A DNA stretch of 64,000 nt from Larkinella rosea. Lineage in GTDB: Bacteria; Bacteroidota; Bacteroidia; Cytophagales; Spirosomataceae. The stretch is taken from assembly GCF_003858635.1 (NCBI RefSeq), contig NZ_RQJO01000016.1:248001-312000 (forward strand). The letters run 5' to 3'. A program made the translations under genes and the position numbers. Under the pieces are notes generated by a model. The model was not told where the DNA came from and searched no databases. It saw nothing but the letters and a program-made list of their open reading frames with translations. Of this stretch, positions 1 to 9,340 are shown in pieces (within the stretch, counting starts at the first letter, position 1; each line of letters starts with the position of its first letter).

Positions 1-217
1 AGTAAAAAATTGAGGTGTGAGAATTTTCGAGAAGGTTATAATTTTAACAAAGCACTTATAATCAACAAAAAAGCCACATCTTCAATCTTTGAAGAGTCCA
101 TAGGTAGTTGAAAACCATACTTCTCTAAAAACCGATCAATTGGGTTAATTTCGAATCATCCTGTTGATACGATATGTTTTATGACACCATTCAACTTAAG
201 GCAACAAATTTAATCCG

Positions 218-1864
218 TTAAACCGACAAGAGTTTTTTCGCGATTTTAAAATCAATCAATTCCTGATCAGATCTTTTAGTCTTGCTTCTTGGGTTAAATT
301 TGCCTCTTTTATAATTATGTATCAATATTAATACTTTTGAGATTTCAAAATCCTTCCATCTACCAAGAATATATTGATCAGGCGTAAATAAATATGCTGA
401 ACTTGAAGTTAGCTCATACGATTCACAAAGCGATTTATCAATCGACAGATTTATCTCTAAAAAGAAAACTTTGTTTGAAATTAAATTAATTTTTTCTTCC
501 TGAGTTAATATTCCTTCCGATACCAAAATAGTAAAGTCATACGGAAGACTTTCAACCAGGTATGATTTTGCACTTTCAATAAAACAATCTATAGCGCAGT
601 TTCCGGGGCTTCTTTCTGTGGAGTCCCATTTCCCTTCCTCACTGTCAGGAAGTGGGTTATACATATTTGGTACACTTAGGCGGCCACAATTTATCTTATT
701 TCTGAAATCTTTATTTGAACTAGCCTTAATCAACAGCTGGTTTCGAACAGATTCGGCCCTTTTTGACGGAGGACTTATAAACAAGGTTGAATTTATGGTG
801 CATTCAAGGTTTTGCCGAGCCGCCAACGTTCGTTCACTATTATACCTATTTAAAAGACGGTTGGCCGTGTTATCATTTAGAATTTCATGAAGTTTCCAGG
901 CAAGATTATCCGCATCCTGTATTCCCGAGTTAGCCCCTCTGGCCCCAAACGGGCTAAAAACATGCGCCGAATCACCGGCAAATACTACAGAATTATAGAC
1001 AAATTTTGGCAGCATTTTACAGCTAAATTTGTATTTGCTAACCCATAAAATTTCAATTTCCTTATCACCAACCACATTTTTAATCTTGTTATATAGATAG
1101 ATTTTGTCTTCGATTACGTTCCTATCAATATTCTTACCAAGCTTAAAATCAATTCGCCAAATATTGTGAGGCTGTTTATGGAGTAAAATAGTGCTTTCAG
1201 GATCGTATAGGGGTGAAAACCAAAACCAGCGCTCGGAAGGGAAATCAGAATCCATCCTAAAATCGATAATCAGGAATTCATCTTCAAACCGTTCTCCTTC
1301 TAATTGCAGCCCCAGCAAATTGCGAATGGGGCTTTTACTCCCATCACAGGCAAGCAAAAAATTAAAATAATATTCTACTTCTTTCGTATCATTTACCAAT
1401 ACTATTGAATTTAGATCTAAACCCTTATCCGTATTTGAAACTTTTTCATTCCTTCTTAAGTCGTGGATAGTGTGATTCAACTTGATATCAATATACTTTT
1501 CACTCAATGCTTTTTTTAGTAATATCTCTTCTAAATCCTGCTGCGATATATTAATAAAAGATGGAAACTTCGCGTTATTATTTGGAATTACTTCAAATTT
1601 ATCAACCTCTTTATCTTGAAAAAATATTCTCCCGGTATGCCACCGTACGCCAATCTTCATTACGGCATCAGCAACATCAATTTTATCAAATATTTCCAAC
1701 GTCTTTCTTGAAAAGCATATGGCCCGGCTTCCCACCGATGCCTGTTTTTTCTCATCTATTAGAACTACTTTCTGACCTTTTTTCGCCAGTAATAAGGCCA
1801 ACGTAAGCCCAACAAGGCCAGCGCCTGCAATGACAATCTGGTGTTTTTGAATTTCATTTTCCAT
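218..1864 (-). CDS. FAD-dependent monooxygenase (PHBH/phenol hydroxylase type)
   Basis: This 548-residue protein has the layout of class A flavoprotein aromatic hydroxylases, which use NAD(P)H and O2 to hydroxylate ring compounds. An N-terminal dinucleotide fold carries GAGLVG at residues 14-19, a DG-type motif CDGSKSPIR lies near 173-181, and the second FAD motif GDSAHVFSPFGARG is near 297-310. The last ~150 residues look like the degenerate thioredoxin-like domain that ends phenol-hydroxylase relatives. The start is the ATG at 1864; no better start is visible. The gene is much AT-richer than the genes that follow (about 28-40% GC in lines I counted), with AT-rich flanks, and no pathway partner is adjacent. 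This suggests acquisition by transfer. The family is clear; the substrate cannot be told. Bases 1-217 beside it are AT-rich and show no gene. Confidence 0.85.
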   Translation of the reverse strand: MENEIQKHQIVIAGAGLVGLTLALLLAKKGQKVVLIDEKKQASVGSRAICFSRKTLEIFDKIDVADAVMKIGVRWHTGRIFFQDKEVDKFEVIPNNNAKFPSFINISQQDLEEILLKKALSEKYIDIKLNHTIHDLRRNEKVSNTDKGLDLNSIVLVNDTKEVEYYFNFLLACDGSKSPIRNLLGLQLEGERFEDEFLIIDFRMDSDFPSERWFWFSPLYDPESTILLHKQPHNIWRIDFKLGKNIDRNVIEDKIYLYNKIKNVVGDKEIEILWVSKYKFSCKMLPKFVYNSVVFAGDSAHVFSPFGARGANSGIQDADNLAWKLHEILNDNTANRLLNRYNSERTLAARQNLECTINSTLFISPPSKRAESVRNQLLIKASSNKDFRNKINCGRLSVPNMYNPLPDSEEGKWDSTERSPGNCAIDCFIESAKSYLVESLPYDFTILVSEGILTQEEKINLISNKVFFLEINLSIDKSLCESYELTSSSAYLFTPDQYILGRWKDFEISKVLILIHNYKRGKFNPRSKTKRSDQELIDFKIAKKLLSV

Positions 1865-2127
1865 CGTATAAACTAATGTTGAGTAGCATTACTAATTAAT
1901 TAAATTGAAAATTGGATCGATCCGAAAATGAGGAAAACCTGATAAAATGGCTGGTTGTATAGCCTCCTACTCAGGCTACAGCGTCGCTGTCTGTTGATTG
2001 GTAAACGGTTTCCATCAGAAGCAATATATAAAAAATGACAATAGATACTTTTATCTGAACGCCCTCCCAAAATCGAGCTGGTATTTATAAATAAAATGCG
2101 TTAAAATTGCACGAATTTAGTAGCCAT

Positions 2128-2718
2128 ATGCACCCAAGGACGAACAGCGAAAAACGGACGGAAGAAGAATCGCTTCTCTGGACGGCTTTGCGCGCCAGTG
2201 ACCGCAATGCGCTGGGGAAGTTGTTCGATGCCTATGTGCGGGAGTTGCTGACGTATGGCTACCGGATGTCCCGGGATATGGCCTTGACGAAAGACGCCGT
2301 TCAGGACGTTTTTGTCGATCTTTGGGCCTACCGCGAAACGCTTTCGCCCACCGTTGAGGTGCGGTTTTATCTCTATAGCTGCCTGCGAAGAACGCTGCTC
2401 AAACAGTTGAAAAACCGTCAGCCGTTGTCTACTGATTGGGCCGAAGCCGAAATGAACAGTGAGCCTTCCGCCGAAACCCAATGGATGGAGTCGGAAACGG
2501 GCGACCAGCAACGGGCTCAGATTTCCAGCGGACTTCAGGCCTTATCAAACCGGGAATACGAGGTCGTTTCGCTGAAATACTATACAGGTCTGAAAATCCG
2601 CCAGATTGCCACGCTGTTGAACCTGAAAGAGCAAACCGTTGCCAACACCCTGCAAAATGCCCTTTTGAAACTGCGCAAACACCTCGTCCACCTCCTTTTC
2701 CTGTACCTGCTTTTTTAA
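2128..2718 (+). CDS. ECF-type RNA polymerase sigma factor
   Basis: A 196-residue sigma-70 family protein of the Bacteroidota ECF group that pairs with FecR anti-sigma factors and directs transcription of SusC/SusD genes. Region 2 is visible as the DNALGKLFDAYVRELLTYGYR stretch followed by KDAVQDVFVDLW. Region 4 is ALSNREYEVVSLKYYTGLKI followed by RQIATLLNLKEQTVANTLQN, the helix-turn-helix that reads the -35 element. The ATG at 2128 is preferred; an in-frame TTG at 2107 would add seven residues but has no visible ribosome binding site. A FecR gene follows after 190 bp and an STN-bearing SusC after that, the standard trans-envelope signalling order. Confidence 0.9.
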   Translation: MHPRTNSEKRTEEESLLWTALRASDRNALGKLFDAYVRELLTYGYRMSRDMALTKDAVQDVFVDLWAYRETLSPTVEVRFYLYSCLRRTLLKQLKNRQPLSTDWAEAEMNSEPSAETQWMESETGDQQRAQISSGLQALSNREYEVVSLKYYTGLKIRQIATLLNLKEQTVANTLQNALLKLRKHLVHLLFLYLLF

Positions 2719-2813
2719 TAGTTTATTGTTTCTAGGTTGAGTTAACTGTATATAAATCAATACGTTAATTCAAAACTATAAGCACTAAACTATAAACTAA
2801 CTTTTTACCAATA

Positions 2814-2831
2814 ACTTTTTTGCAAAAAAGT
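2814..2831. promoter_or_regulatory. 18-bp perfect palindrome upstream of fecR-like gene
   Basis: ACTTTTTTGCAAAAAAGT is a perfect palindrome in the 190-bp gap between the sigma factor and FecR. It is bracketed by a looser inverted pair, TACCAA before and TTGGTA after. It could be an operator or a hairpin in the transcript. Its role is unknown; only the symmetry is seen. Confidence 0.4.
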
Positions 2832-2908
2832 GCTTTCCTCTTTGGTAGTAAACTAAAAACCGGCTCTCTGTACTTAAAATAGGATAATTATATCCTGATT
2901 TCGTATCA

Positions 2909-4030
2909 ATGAGCAACTATTTGCCCTATACACCGGAGGAATTTGCGACGGACGATTATTTCATCCACTGGGTGCTTTCGACCGACCTGGAAGCCGAGAC
3001 GTTCTGGCAAAACTGGCTGGAAACGTACCCTTTCAAGCGCAACGAGGTGGAAACCGCCCGGCAACTGGTACTGGTTGCTCATCAACTGCCGGAACCAACC
3101 CTGCCCGACTCCGAGATCGCGGCCTTAAAGCAGTCGGTCTTCGATCGCATCGATGCCGATGAACCGTCCCAAACCGTCGTTCGTCCGCTGCTTTCCCGAT
3201 GGTATTGGGCAGCCGCCGTTCTGGCCGGTTTAGTCAGTTTTGGCAGTTGGTATTTTATGACGCAGGAACGCGAAACCAAAGCCGAATACGCTCAACTGGT
3301 GAAGCAGGCGACCGAAAAATACGACCTGGTTGAAGTGGAGAACCAGACCAAACCAACCCGTCTGATTGTACTGCCGGATGGGAGTTCTGTCTTGCTAAAA
3401 AAGGGCAGTAAACTGTCTTATCCCACGTATTTCAACCGGAATGTCCGGGAAATTTACCTCACGGGCGAAGCATTCTTTGAAATTGCCAAAGATCCAACCC
3501 GTCCTTTCTACGTGTTTGCCAATGAAATCGTTACGAAAGTATTGGGAACAAGCTTCAACGTGAGGGCTTTCCCCGACGACAAACGTATACAAGTTACCGT
3601 TAAAACCGGTAAGGTTTCCGTTTACGAAGCGAAAAGCCCCGAAGCTGCGCACCAGGCCCAAACCCGTCGGCTGGAAGGCCTGATTCTGAACCCCGGCCAG
3701 AAGGTAGTTTTCTCGAAAGAAGCCAATCAGCTGGAAGCCAACGTGGTGAAGCAAACCGTACCACCGGTTTCAGCCAGGCAACCTGAAACCATTCAGGAAA
3801 TGGCCTTTGAGTACGATGAAACACCGGTCAGCCAGATTTTTAGCCAGTTGGAAAAGACGTATTCCATTCGGATTGCGTACGATCACGAGCGGCTCGGCAA
3901 TTGTCCGGTGACGGCTTCGCTGACGGATGAACCGCTGTACGAAAAGCTGAAACTGACGTGCCGGGCCATTCGGGCGCACTACGAGATCGTGAACGGCGAA
4001 GTCGTCGTAACCGGAAAAGGCTGCAACTAA
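2909..4030 (+). CDS. FecR-family anti-sigma factor
   Basis: This 373-residue inner-membrane protein is expected to hold the upstream ECF sigma factor inactive and release it when the SusC transducer signals substrate. A cytoplasmic N-terminal part of about 95 residues leads to one membrane helix at ~98-117 (WYWAAAVLAGLVSFGSWYF). The periplasmic FecR domain follows (LIVLPDGSSVLLKKGSKLSY, then VREIYLTGEAFFEI). A C-terminal DUF4974-like domain (~295-365, FEYDETPVSQIFSQLEKTY) is the usual contact to the STN domain of the transporter. Length and order are typical of Bacteroidota FecR proteins. The neighbouring SusC has an STN domain, so the three genes form a complete signalling set. Confidence 0.92.
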   Translation: MSNYLPYTPEEFATDDYFIHWVLSTDLEAETFWQNWLETYPFKRNEVETARQLVLVAHQLPEPTLPDSEIAALKQSVFDRIDADEPSQTVVRPLLSRWYWAAAVLAGLVSFGSWYFMTQERETKAEYAQLVKQATEKYDLVEVENQTKPTRLIVLPDGSSVLLKKGSKLSYPTYFNRNVREIYLTGEAFFEIAKDPTRPFYVFANEIVTKVLGTSFNVRAFPDDKRIQVTVKTGKVSVYEAKSPEAAHQAQTRRLEGLILNPGQKVVFSKEANQLEANVVKQTVPPVSARQPETIQEMAFEYDETPVSQIFSQLEKTYSIRIAYDHERLGNCPVTASLTDEPLYEKLKLTCRAIRAHYEIVNGEVVVTGKGCN

Positions 4031-4103
4031 CTCATAACAACCCTTTATCTATCCTAAACCTTTAACATAATGCCCGTATGAAGTAGCGTGCCGCATCAAA
4101 GGA

Positions 4104-4133
4104 AGGGCGTTGAAAGTGCCGTTTCAACGCCCT
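4104..4133 (+). promoter_or_regulatory. Perfect 12-bp stem-loop between fecR-like gene and susC
   Basis: AGGGCGTTGAAA (4104-4115) pairs perfectly with TTTCAACGCCCT (4122-4133) around a six-base loop. There is no T-run after it, so it is not a standard intrinsic terminator. It lies 75 bp before the SusC start and may separate the regulatory genes from the transporter transcript, or stabilise or attenuate the message. Seen directly; function inferred. Confidence 0.55.
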
Positions 4134-4207
4134 GAAAATCCCACCTCATCGTGCCGGATGAGCCGGATTTGTATTGTCAAAATGGCTAGATTTTAACAAT
4201 CAAAAGT

Positions 4208-7200
4208 ATGAAGAAGAAACTACAACTTCAGCATTGGTGTATCAAAATGCTCAAACTAACCCTGTACCAACTCCTCCTGCTGGGGCTGTGCATCAACCTC
4301 GCTTCGGCCCACGTCATCCGGGCTCAGAACGTGCTGGATCAGGTCGTGAGCCTGAAAATTGTTGACCGGAAATTCAAGGATGTGTTGCAATTGCTGGAAA
4401 AGAAAACGACCGTTAAATTCGTCTACAGTTCCCGGGTTATCGACGTCAACCAGCCGGTTTCGCTGATCGTGACGAACAGCACCATGCAGGAAACGCTGGA
4501 AAAACTGTTCCGGCCGCTGCGAATTCGATATGAATTATCGGGCCGACAGATTATTCTGGACCGTATCGAAACCGGTTTTTTGCCGGCAACTACGGCTCCT
4601 CTGGAGAGAAAACAGACGGATAATACCGTTACCGGAAAGGTATCGGACGAAAAAGGAGACGGTTTGCCGGGCGTCAGCGTGCTGCTAAAAAACACCACGC
4701 AGGGCACAGTGACGGATGCCAGCGGGCAGTTCCGAATTCAGGTTCCCAACGCATCGGCCACGCTGGTTTTCTCCTTTCTGGGCTACGAAACCAAAGAGAT
4801 TATTATAGGCAATCAAACCACATTGGTGGTTCAGTTGACGCCCGGTTTGCGGTCGTTGAATGAAGTGGTGGTGGTGGGTTATGGAACCCAGACGAAGCGG
4901 GAAGTAACGAGCGCCATTTCCAAAGTCAATACCAAAGAATTGAATGAATTGCCCGTAGCCGAAGTCGGACAAGCCTTGCAGGGCCGCGTGCCGGGCCTGA
5001 CCGTTACCAACGTCAGTTCACCGGGAACAGCCCCCAATATCCGCATCCGGGGTGTTAGCTCGGTCAGTTTTTCGACCGATCCACTGTATGTCGTGGACGG
5101 TTTTCCGACCACCAATCTGGCGAGTTTTGATAACAAGGATGTTGAATCGGTCGAAATCCTGAAAGACGCCAGTGCCGCAGCTATTTACGGATCGCGGGCG
5201 ACCAACGGCGTCATCCTGCTGACCACCAAAAAAGGGCAGAAAGACAGCAAGCTCCGGGTCAACGTCGACTCGTACGCGGGGGTGGAATCGGCCTGGCGGC
5301 TGCTCGACCCGATGAATACGGACCAACGTAACCGCTTCATGGACCGCATGTATTCGGGCGACAACCTCGAAAATGCCCCCGCCCGCCCGAGTCGCTATAC
5401 GGCCACCGAAATGAATAAACTCCCCTATCCCGGCGCAACCCAAACTTACGGCCAAACCAACACCAACTGGCAGGATCTGTACTTCAAAACCGGTTTTCTG
5501 ACGAACAATAACGTGTCGGTTTCGGGTGGCAGCAAAACCTCGACGTTTTACAGCTCGGCGGGGTACATGAAGCAGGAAGGCATTGTCAAAGGAGTTGGTT
5601 TTGAACGGTATAACTTCCGGGTGAACTCGACGCATGATTTAGGTTCCCGGTTTACGTTCGGGCAAAATCTGCTGGTGGCTTACACCAATCAGCTTTACAA
5701 CAACGCCGACGGCCAGACCGGCGACCAGGGCACGCCCCTTTCGCTGCTGCAATTTGCGCTGCCCCACCTGCCCGTCAAAGACCCCAACACCGGCATCTGG
5801 ATCAAAGCCGGGGGCGACGCCATCGACGGCCACCCGTTCCCAAATCTGATTGCCGACATTGAAAACATCGTCTTCAAGCGGAAAACCGTCAAGATTCTGG
5901 GAAGCGCCTTCCTGGATGTGAAACTCCTGGAGTCGCTGAAATTCCGGAGCACGTTCGGGATGGACTACGCCAACGGTCTGGAAGACGGGATCGATCAGAG
6001 TTATACGGTGAACGACGGACAGAATATTTTCAAAACCAACGACGGTCTTTCCAGCATCACCAACAACCGGAACGCGTATTCGTCCCTGCTGTTTTCGGAG
6101 CAACTGACCTACGACAAAACCTTCGCGTCGGCCCACCACCTGAACGCAGTCGTCGTTTTCGAAGGGCAAAAGACCTCTATTCGCACGGAATTGATGACCG
6201 GCAAACAGTCGAATCCGGCCATTAAAACGCTCAACGGGGCCACAAACATCAGTGCGTTGAACACGATTGAGGAAAACCTGCTGCTGTCGTACGTCGCCCG
6301 GGTTGGGTACGCCTACAAGGGCAAGTACATTCTGAACGCCAGCATCCGGCGCGACGGCTCGTCGGTCTGGGCACCGGGCAACAAATACGCCAACTTCCCG
6401 GCGGCTTCCATTGGCTGGAACGTGAGCGACGAACCGTTTTTTCAGAAACTGGCGGTTTTCTCCGACCTGAAACTCCGGGCCAGCTACGGCGTTACGGGCC
6501 TGAATCCGTCGGCGCTGAGCAACTATCCTTGGCAATCGCTGATTTACAATTCGTCGTATCCGTTCAACAACAACACCGTCGTCAACACCGCTTTTTACAA
6601 CAAGCTGGCCAACCAGAATCTGGAATGGGAAAAAACGAACCAGTTCAACGTTGGTCTGGATGCGAGTCTGTTCCACAACACGGTTTCGCTGACGGCCGAG
6701 TATTTCGACCGTGTAACCGACAACCTGATTCTGAAAGCGCCAACGCCCCCTTCCTTCGGCTACGTACAGTTTACGGACGTCAACATCGGAAAAATGCAGA
6801 ACAAGGGCTGGGAACTGCAATTGGGTTACCGTGCACCCCGCAAGCGGGATTTTAGCTGGGGCATCAGTGGAAACATCAGCCGGGTCCGCAACAAAGTCCT
6901 GCGGCTCGATTCGCCAAGCGGAGCCATTTTCGGGGGTGATGGCAATTACTTCTCCAGCTGGGGTGTTCCCGTGACCCGAACCGTCGCGGGCGACCCGATC
7001 CAGTCGTTCTACGGCTGGGATTTCGACCGGATTTACCAGACCCAGGCCGAGGTCGATGCCGATAATGCGGCCGCCCGAACCAAAACCGGTAGTGCGAATG
7101 CCTATTACCAGAACCAGGCAACGGCTCCCGGCGACGTGCGGTTTCGCGATCTGAACGGCGACGGTTTTGTGGATGACAAAGACCGGAAAGTAATCGGATC

Positions 7201-7738
7201 GTTTCTGCCCAAGTTTACGTATGGCATGAACCTGACGGCTTCCTACAAGCATTTCGACCTGTCGATTCTGTTTCAGGGCGTGCAGGGCGGTGACATTTAC
7301 AGTGGGATTGGCGTGTACGCCGGGGCCTTCCGGTGGCCGTTGGGCGGTAGTTTAGCCGCCTACGAAAATGCCTGGACCAAAGAAAACCCGAGCACTACCA
7401 ATCCACGCATCAAGTGGAGCGATCCGAACGACAACTCCCGGGTGTCGTCCCGCTGGTTGCAGGATGCATCGTACCTGCGGCTGAAAAACATCAACATCGG
7501 CTACGAGTTACCGGCGGACGTGCTGGCGGCCAAAACGAACGGAGCGATTTCGAAATTCAGGATTTACGTAGCCTCGCAGAACCTGCTGACCCTCACCGGC
7601 TACACACTGGGCTACGATCCGGAAATTGGCATGAAAATCGGCAGTAACCGGGGTGCGGGCAACCTGACCAACGGCATCGACTACGGGCAGTACCCGGCGG
7701 CCCGTTCGTTTTCAGTGGGTTTGCAAATCGGTTTTTAA
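4208..7738 (+). CDS. SusC/RagA-family TonB-dependent receptor with STN signalling domain
   Basis: A 1176-residue outer-membrane beta-barrel that imports oligosaccharides with the SusD lipoprotein encoded next, powered by TonB. A signal sequence (~20-40) is followed by an STN domain at ~46-117, which signals to FecR. A carboxypeptidase-regulatory-like domain spans ~140-211 (VTGKVSDEKGDGLPGVSVLL). The conserved VVVGYGTQ lies near 221-228, with the plug after it (ISKVNTKELNELPVAEVGQA, IRIRGVSS, DASAAAIYGSRATNGVILLT). The rest is barrel and ends in an aromatic-rich strand (FSVGLQIGF). The ATG at 4208 starts a basic, then hydrophobic leader. Presence of STN separates this receptor from the second SusC in the window and ties it to the sigma/FecR pair. 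Substrate is inferred to be an alpha-linked, possibly galactose-containing glycan from the downstream enzymes. Confidence 0.95.
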   Translation: MKKKLQLQHWCIKMLKLTLYQLLLLGLCINLASAHVIRAQNVLDQVVSLKIVDRKFKDVLQLLEKKTTVKFVYSSRVIDVNQPVSLIVTNSTMQETLEKLFRPLRIRYELSGRQIILDRIETGFLPATTAPLERKQTDNTVTGKVSDEKGDGLPGVSVLLKNTTQGTVTDASGQFRIQVPNASATLVFSFLGYETKEIIIGNQTTLVVQLTPGLRSLNEVVVVGYGTQTKREVTSAISKVNTKELNELPVAEVGQALQGRVPGLTVTNVSSPGTAPNIRIRGVSSVSFSTDPLYVVDGFPTTNLASFDNKDVESVEILKDASAAAIYGSRATNGVILLTTKKGQKDSKLRVNVDSYAGVESAWRLLDPMNTDQRNRFMDRMYSGDNLENAPARPSRYTATEMNKLPYPGATQTYGQTNTNWQDLYFKTGFLTNNNVSVSGGSKTSTFYSSAGYMKQEGIVKGVGFERYNFRVNSTHDLGSRFTFGQNLLVAYTNQLYNNADGQTGDQGTPLSLLQFALPHLPVKDPNTGIWIKAGGDAIDGHPFPNLIADIENIVFKRKTVKILGSAFLDVKLLESLKFRSTFGMDYANGLEDGIDQSYTVNDGQNIFKTNDGLSSITNNRNAYSSLLFSEQLTYDKTFASAHHLNAVVVFEGQKTSIRTELMTGKQSNPAIKTLNGATNISALNTIEENLLLSYVARVGYAYKGKYILNASIRRDGSSVWAPGNKYANFPAASIGWNVSDEPFFQKLAVFSDLKLRASYGVTGLNPSALSNYPWQSLIYNSSYPFNNNTVVNTAFYNKLANQNLEWEKTNQFNVGLDASLFHNTVSLTAEYFDRVTDNLILKAPTPPSFGYVQFTDVNIGKMQNKGWELQLGYRAPRKRDFSWGISGNISRVRNKVLRLDSPSGAIFGGDGNYFSSWGVPVTRTVAGDPIQSFYGWDFDRIYQTQAEVDADNAAARTKTGSANAYYQNQATAPGDVRFRDLNGDGFVDDKDRKVIGSFLPKFTYGMNLTASYKHFDLSILFQGVQGGDIYSGIGVYAGAFRWPLGGSLAAYENAWTKENPSTTNPRIKWSDPNDNSRVSSRWLQDASYLRLKNINIGYELPADVLAAKTNGAISKFRIYVASQNLLTLTGYTLGYDPEIGMKIGSNRGAGNLTNGIDYGQYPAARSFSVGLQIGF

Positions 7739-7762
7739 CTTCCAACGATAGACATCACTTCC

Positions 7763-9262
7763 ATGAAAAAACAGACACTACTCATCGGACTGATCGGCTG
7801 GTTTATCGGGCTGAGCAGTTGTGAAAATAGCCTCGACAAGGTCAATCCGAATGCGGTCACGGCGGAAACGTATTTTAAAACCAGCGCCGAATTGTTAAAA
7901 GGCGTCAATGCCGCTTACACGACCCTGAACGGCAGCTACCTGGTCGGCGACGCCTACATCTGGCTGCACGATTTGCGCTCGGACGATTTTGTGGGCACGA
8001 CCCTGGCCGACGACCGGGGCGAGATTCTGCGTGGAACGCTGGGCGTCAACAATTCCTACACCGAGCGGGTCTGGAAAGGCTTTTACATCGTTATTCACCG
8101 CTGCAACGTGGTCATCAACAACACCATTGCCAGCGACCCGGACGATCCGTCGGGCCAGCTTAAAAACCGGGTGGTGGCCGAAGCCAAGTTTCTGCGGGGA
8201 TTGGCGTATTTCGAACTCGCCAGCCTGTGGGGCGGGGTTCCCTTGATTACCAAACCGGTAACCGATTTTGGCGGTTTTGTGCCCCGATCGACGCAGAAAG
8301 CCGTGTATGAAGCCGCCATTCAGGATTTGAAAGACGCGGCAGCCGCCCTGCCCCCCACCTACGAAGCCGCCGAAAACGGACGCGCCACCAGCGGAGCAGC
8401 CAACACGCTGCTGGGCCGGGCGTACCTGCAACTAAACGATTACGCCAACGCCAAAACCGCCCTCGAAAAAGTCCGAAGTTCGGGTTTATATGCCCTTTCG
8501 CCGACCAGCACGGAGAACTTTCAGGAAGAAACCGAATTCAATAAAGAGTCGGTTTTCGAGTATATTTTCGCGCCCTCACCCTCGGCTGCCGAAGACGAAG
8601 GCGACGATTATGCCCAGGGCCAATACCGCGAATCGACCAACGGAACCCGGCAGTACGACATGAATACCGGCAACGGAATTGTACTTCCTTCGCCGGGGCT
8701 CAAAGGCGAGTTTGAAACCGGTGATCCGCGCAAAAAAACAACGATTTACGAAGTGGGTGATCAATGGGCCGGGGGCGTGATGACCCAGGAATCCTGGAAA
8801 AAATACACCCTGAGTTACAAGAATGCGACGCCCGGTAACGTGACCAGCGCCCTTAACCGCCGGATTCGCTACGCCGAAGTGCTGCTGATGCTCGCCGAGT
8901 GTGAAAACGAAGCCGGAACTGCCCAGGCCGCCATCGCCCGACTGAACGACATTCGAAACCGCGCCGAACTGAAAACCGCCGGTCTGCCGACCTATCCCAA
9001 CGCCAAATATCCCTGCAACTCGAAGGACGAAATTCTGAAAGCCGTCATGCACGAAAAGCGGGTGGAACTGGCCGGTGAACAGGTTCGGAACCGGGACATT
9101 CTTCGCTGGCGGGCGGCCGGAAAACTGGCGCTGGCGGGTGGAGACCCAATTCCGTATTTCCAGGCTAATAAGCACGCATTATTACCGATTCCCCAATCCG
9201 AAATCGACCGCAATACCGCCCTGGGCTCGGGCGGGGTGTCGGCGCAAAATCCAGGCTATTGA
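7763..9262 (+). CDS. SusD/RagB-family substrate-binding lipoprotein
   Basis: A 499-residue surface lipoprotein forming the lid over the SusC barrel and binding the glycan. The leader MKKQTLLIGLIGWFIGLSSC ends in the lipobox cysteine C20. The body shows SusD hallmarks: an N-terminal TPR-like helical part (AEAKFLRGLAYFELASLWGG), then NTLLGRAYLQLNDYANAK, and the C-terminal signature region RYAEVLLMLAECENEAG with ILKAVMHEKRVELAGE. It starts 24 bp after susC, so the two are co-transcribed. The C-terminus ends near LLPIPQSEIDRN, as SusD proteins usually do. A strong terminator follows. Confidence 0.95.
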   Translation: MKKQTLLIGLIGWFIGLSSCENSLDKVNPNAVTAETYFKTSAELLKGVNAAYTTLNGSYLVGDAYIWLHDLRSDDFVGTTLADDRGEILRGTLGVNNSYTERVWKGFYIVIHRCNVVINNTIASDPDDPSGQLKNRVVAEAKFLRGLAYFELASLWGGVPLITKPVTDFGGFVPRSTQKAVYEAAIQDLKDAAAALPPTYEAAENGRATSGAANTLLGRAYLQLNDYANAKTALEKVRSSGLYALSPTSTENFQEETEFNKESVFEYIFAPSPSAAEDEGDDYAQGQYRESTNGTRQYDMNTGNGIVLPSPGLKGEFETGDPRKKTTIYEVGDQWAGGVMTQESWKKYTLSYKNATPGNVTSALNRRIRYAEVLLMLAECENEAGTAQAAIARLNDIRNRAELKTAGLPTYPNAKYPCNSKDEILKAVMHEKRVELAGEQVRNRDILRWRAAGKLALAGGDPIPYFQANKHALLPIPQSEIDRNTALGSGGVSAQNPGY

Positions 9263-9274
9263 TCCACACCATTG

Positions 9275-9330
9275 AAAAACCGCCTTTGAGCAGACCGAAG
9301 GTTTCAGCGGCAGGCTTAAGGCGGTTTTTC
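9275..9330 (+). terminator. Intrinsic terminator after susD
   Basis: AAAAACCGCCTT (9275-9286) pairs perfectly with AAGGCGGTTTTT (9318-9329) around a 31-nt loop, and the 3' arm ends in a T-run. It lies 12 bp after the SusD stop and just before the GH97 start, so it probably limits read-through into the enzyme genes. Confidence 0.75.
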
Positions 9331-9340
9331 TTCCTTGATT

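Noticed and set aside
5639-7252. 537-codon open frame antisense to the first SusC
   Set aside because: It mirrors a well-supported SusC frame, is arginine/valine-rich with no domain, and long antisense frames are common over GC-rich coding DNA.
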